From: Sebastes aleutianus
Lineage: Eukaryota > Chordata > Actinopteri > Perciformes > Sebastidae
Direction: 5' to 3'
Assembly: GCA_916700875.1 (NCBI GenBank)
Contig: CAKAKS010000032.1
Span: 6,945,001-7,009,000, forward strand
DNA length: 64,000 bases
Under the pieces are notes generated by a model. That model ran no database searches, had not been told where the DNA came from, and worked only from the letters and a program-made list of their open reading frames with translations. Position 1 is the first letter of the stretch. Each line of letters opens with the position of its first letter. Both the position numbers and the translations under genes were made by a program. Positions 57,896-64,000 of this stretch are shown here, piece by piece.

Positions 57896-58160
57896 TTAAA
57901 CCAACACATTCTCACTCCAAACTGACTTGGACAGTGACCCTACGCTTCAAACTATGGTGCTCTAGGTACCCCTCTAGTGTCAGATTTGGACGTGTCAGAG
58001 ACGGCATGACAGTTAATGCTCGTTACATAGTGTCTTTTTCAAAATAAACTTCCATGTTCACAGTAAATGGACTCTTTATGCTCAAATCTATACATACAGT
58101 AGCATTATTTCCGCTCGTTATATGCATAGTGTCTTTTCAAAATAAATTCCAGTGTTCACA
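57896..58160 (+). repeat. Dispersed repeat related to the inverted block at 54.25-54.47 kb
   Basis: CAACACATTCTCACTCCAAA, GTGCTCTAGGTACCCCTCTA and ATAAACTTCCATGTTCACAG parallel the minus strand of 54250-54470. The segment CATAGTGTCTTTTTCAAAAT recurs at about 58126, so about 100 bp is locally duplicated. Confidence 0.55.
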
Positions 58161-60454
<2,294 letters not shown>

Positions 60455-61174
60455 GCATTTGTCAAAGTTAACGCAATAATAACGTGTCAAATTTGTTTCA
60501 ACGCATTAACGCAATTTTTAGGTTGTAGCAGGCTCAGTTTTAAAGCTAGAGTGAAGATGCTGGCATCATATGAAACTACAAAAACCTAAAGAATCCATTG
60601 GTACCAACGTGTTATACTAGCTTGTTGCAATGGAGATTAATTAACGCTGCAAACTTAGGCTACATTTTGGGAAGGAAAAACTGCCATGGACATTTTCAAA
60701 GGTGTCCCTTGACCTCTGACCTCAAGATATGTGAATGAAAATGGGTTCTATGGGTACCCACGAGTCTCCCCTTTACAGACATGCCCACTTTATGATAATC
60801 ACATGCAGTTTGGGGCAAGTCATAGTCAAGTCAGCACACTGACACACTGACAGCTGTTGTTGCCTGTTGGGCTGCAGTTTACCATGTTATGATTTGAGCA
60901 TATTTTTTATGCTAAATGTAGTACCTGTGAGGGTTTCTGGACAATATTTATCATCGTTTTGTGTTAATTGATTTCCAATAATAAATATATACATACAATT
61001 GCATAAAGCAAGCATTTTTGTCTACTCCCATGTTGATAAGAGTATTAAATACTTGACAGATCTCCCTTTGATGTACATTTTGAACTGGTAGAAAATGTGC
61101 GATTCATTTGTGATTAATCGCGATTACCTATGGACAGTCATGCGATTAAATATTTTAATAGATTGACCCCCCTA
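60455..61174 (+). mobile_element. hAT-like MITE family A, near full length
   Basis: Starts ATTTGTCAAAGTTAACGCAA and contains every family landmark: TTTAAAGCTAGAGTGAAGAT, GAATCCATTGGTACCAACG, GGGTTCTATGGGTACCCACG, AGGGTTTCTGGACAATATTT. It ends ATAGATTGACCCCCCTA. Terminal GGGCTG has drifted at both ends, and I could not confirm an 8-bp duplication. Confidence 0.85.
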
Positions 61175-62708
61175 ATTTGTAGTCCTACTTTTGGGAGTAG
61201 GAGTGAAACCATAATCAACTTTCTTAACTTAAGAAATGACTCCTATATTTAGCAGAGATCTGTATGGAGTTTAGTATTCAGTAGGAAGAGAGATGTCCAT
61301 CGATGATTACCAAAAGATACCATGGATATGTCACAAGCAATACTTTCAGCAGTGATAAATCATATTTTGAAAGCTCTCGCAGCGACTCAGATTCATATTC
61401 AGTACAGCAGGTCAAGTCATTTTCAAATTGTATGAAAAATTGCATTTTCATTTTGACTATAATCTTGCTTGCATGACTGTAAAATCAGGTTACATTGTTT
61501 ATATTGCATTTTAATTTTCAAATTTGAATATTGTCCACCGTACAACGGGGTACGACTTTGAAAATTAAGCGTCAAAATGCTTTTCCATTTTCATTTTAAT
61601 ATGGTCATAGAACTCACATACAAGTATGTGAAAATTTAAATTGGATTATTGCATTTTCATTTGAAGTTTTACTCAAATAACATACAAAGATGGAAAATCA
61701 TAATGCTTTTATGGAATTACATTTTCATTTTCAGGTTTACATTATCATTGTAATAAAGTCACCTATAGGCTTCCATACAGCTGAGTCAAGTTACTACTAC
61801 TTTTAATTGTAGGTACTTTTTTTTTTTTAAGCCATGAGTTGCTGGCCAGTGTTTACTGACAGTCCATAATGCAAATGGATTATTGTTAAGTATCATTGTG
61901 AGATTTAAAATGGATAAAATCAATATTTTAGGGTGGACTGCAGCAAAGCAGGGCCAGTCTTATAAACGTGAAAGTCTGCGTGAGTGATCAAGTTCCACTA
62001 TTGGTCAGTGTTGGAGTTTCCCCATTGGCCGTTGCCAGTAGGTGATTTAACAGGTGGGAAGGTTCCCTTTGTTCATCCGCAGCTAGCGAACTGCCCCTTA
62101 AACAAATATTTTGGTTCTCTATGTTTTAATACCCCCATAGCTATGTAGTTTAGAGAATATTATAGATCCAAGATGAATTACAAATCCATCTGCTACTTCA
62201 GCATCACAGACGGCACCATGGATTTATCAATACACAGCACTGTTAGGCAACGGATATTTCAGAGCCAAGGTCAGGGCCATAGATTCTACCTCAGTCACAT
62301 AAAGGATCAATGAGTCAACCAGACTAGACTAACATATTCAACTAATGCTCTCTGCTACTAGGGGATGGAGAGGGGGGATGGCAGGATAACAAGGGGAATA
62401 CATTTTGGTCATTTTGCTGACACGGTGGATAGCATCCCCCCCTCAAATCACCTACTGGCTGTTGCTCTTTTAAAATGAATAAGTGCTCTATTACGTCATG
62501 AGATTTACAGTCAATATTAAGCACACTGACAGTACACGGTCCAGCCATATACTAGGTTGTGACCAAGTCTTGTTAGAATAACAATGTATCAAATAACGAT
62601 GTGAAAGGGGTCGATCGTAGTGAGGAACCTAGCTTACCTTATCATCTGTATCTGCAGCTCTTCTCAGCTTTACAGTTTCCGCTGCCCCCAAGAGGCCAAA
62701 ATCAATTA
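61175..62708. other. Noncoding DNA, nothing recognised
   Basis: Very AT-rich, with CATTTTCATTTT-type phrases recurring at 61440-61740. No coding frame. Confidence 0.45.
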
Positions 62709-63562
62709 TTACCATAGACTGTATATAAGAAGTGGACGTAGTCACCGTGACTTCACCCATTGGTTTGTAGACTGCCACTTTGAAGAAACGAGTTTGGCGG
62801 TTTTGACCGTTGCGATCTTGGTTTTCGGCCGTCGCCATCTTGATTTTTATCAACCAGAAGTGGGTAGTGGCTGGACGGGGACCAGCAAACTGGGGAAAGT
62901 CTTGCGAGATAGTTAAGGTTAGGCATTGATCTCGAATGGTTATGGTTAAGCATTGACTTCGGATGGCTAAGGTTAGGATAAGTCGTCGGGCAGCTATTCT
63001 CGCGAGAGTCTTTACAAGTGTCTCAGATCCCAGTTGAGATTTCACGGTTTGCGGGCTTCCTTCTAAACACAACCCCAGAAGTTCATGGGAGGGTGGAGCT
63101 CAGTACAACCTAACGCTGAATAAGACATTTTTAGGCACCCAAAAAGGTTATAATTAACTTTCATGAACTGAAAACACACTGTGAAAGGGTTAAAGTTGTA
63201 ACACTTTAAAACTCCCAGACCGGACAACGCCGTGGTAGCAACCTGGCAATCACAAGGTAGCCATGCCCTAAAGCATACCCTGCTTTATGGTCTATTTGAC
63301 TCTATATGGGACCATAATTTACTAAATTAACATCATGCTGTATTGAAGAAGACTTGAAACTAGTGATTGAGACCATAAACTTTAGTTTACAATGTTTACT
63401 GAGGTAATAAATCAAGTGAGAAGTAGGGTCATTTTCTCATAGACTTCTATACAATCAGACTTCTTTTTGCAACCAAAGGAGTCGCCCCCTGCTGGCTATT
63501 GCAAGTTTAAGGCACTTCATCATTGGCTTCACTTTTCAGACCCGGAGGTTTTTACACTGGTT
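62709..63562. repeat. Dispersed teleost repeat (CATAGACTGTATATAAGAAG family), full length or nearly
   Basis: Left end ACCATAGACTGTATATAAGA and GTGACTTCACCCATTGG; right part CTGGCAATCACAAGGTAGCC, CCTGCTTTATGGTCTATTTG, GGAGTCGCCCCCTGCTGGCT and TTCAGACCCGGAGG. I recall this complete order from a very common percomorph repeat. A GGTTAGG-rich insert with a 27-bp tandem unit lies at 62917-63010. No coding capacity; class not assigned. Confidence 0.6.
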
Positions 63563-64000
63563 ATTACAGGTTTAAGCTTCATAATAATTATGGTATCAAT
63601 GTTTTGCATTCATAACCTAGATAACTCAGCCTTCGTATTGTGCTAATTTTCTGCATTTGACATTCTATCACTGTCTACATCACTACGTATCTAATACCTC
63701 AAATAGAAACTGTCAGAAAACTACAATACGTCATCATAAATGCTACTTTTTGGCTGAGTGTGTCATAACACAACAACGTTACACTCTCCTTCTCTTGCTC
63801 AGTCAGTGCAAGAAGCCTCATAAACAACTCAAGAAGTATTTTCAGTCCTATTATTGCTTTCAACGTGATTGCTAATATGATAAATGTGAGCACTGTTATG
63901 TTAATGAACAGCAATATACTGTAAGGTGACAAGAATATAATTTATCGGCTGCAGCCTCCGTTTAAAAATCAAAATTATTTAAATATTCCACAAGTATTTC
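63563..64000. other. Noncoding DNA to window end
   Basis: AT-rich; no coding frame or repeat supported. Confidence 0.45.

Overview
The window is eukaryotic and almost certainly from a ray-finned fish, most likely a percomorph teleost. I infer this from the repeats: an IR/DR Tc1 element, an L2-like LINE, an RTE-type LINE tail, a tRNA-derived SINE and many short TTAA-flanked or hAT-like elements of kinds I know from teleost genomes. The base composition is AT-rich, CA/TG, CT and GA microsatellites are common, and nothing looks bacterial: there are no operons and no long conserved ORFs. No complete host gene is visible. The window looks like intergenic DNA or the inside of one or more very long introns.

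One segment behaves like a host exon: 18929-19084 (+) has a pyrimidine tract, a tandem CAGCAG acceptor, 156 open bases (a multiple of 3) and a GTAAGG donor. I cannot name the gene. Four blocks (about 7.54-7.70, 28.69-29.06, 50.89-51.06 and 54.99-55.19 kb) have the look of conserved regulatory DNA, but only a cross-species alignment could show that.

Mobile DNA dominates. At 30.89-35.97 kb lies a cluster: an L2-like LINE 3' part (minus strand, long ORF open through the C-terminal domain), a roughly 1.08-kb non-autonomous DNA element with long imperfect terminal inverted repeats, and a full-length 1,618-bp Tc1 element whose transposase is broken by one apparent deletion in an A-run. Elsewhere there are TTAA-flanked piggyBac-like MITEs (8.88, 12.05, 16.15, 43.63, 48.87, 51.37 and 53.7 kb), hAT-like MITEs with 8-bp target duplications (18.03, 24.52, 29.09, 29.54, 51.54 and 56.0 kb), a tRNA SINE (13.7 kb), a Harbinger 5' fragment (14.3 kb), an RTE tail (49.8 kb) and several unclassified dispersed families.

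The clearest structural result is nesting. In four places one element sits inside another, with target duplications at the joints (8.88 in 8.81 kb; 24.52 in 24.05 kb; 29.54 in 29.09 kb; 51.54 in 51.37 kb). Paralogous copies or the rejoined flanks give the empty site, so relative insertion order can be read from this window alone. One hAT-like family has six copies here (8.8, 14.8, 20.2, 29.1, 41.8 and 60.5 kb).

I found no CRISPR array, no rRNA or functional tRNA gene, no virus and no convincing new molecular system. Family names for MITEs rest on termini and target duplications plus recalled family resemblance, not on a database search.
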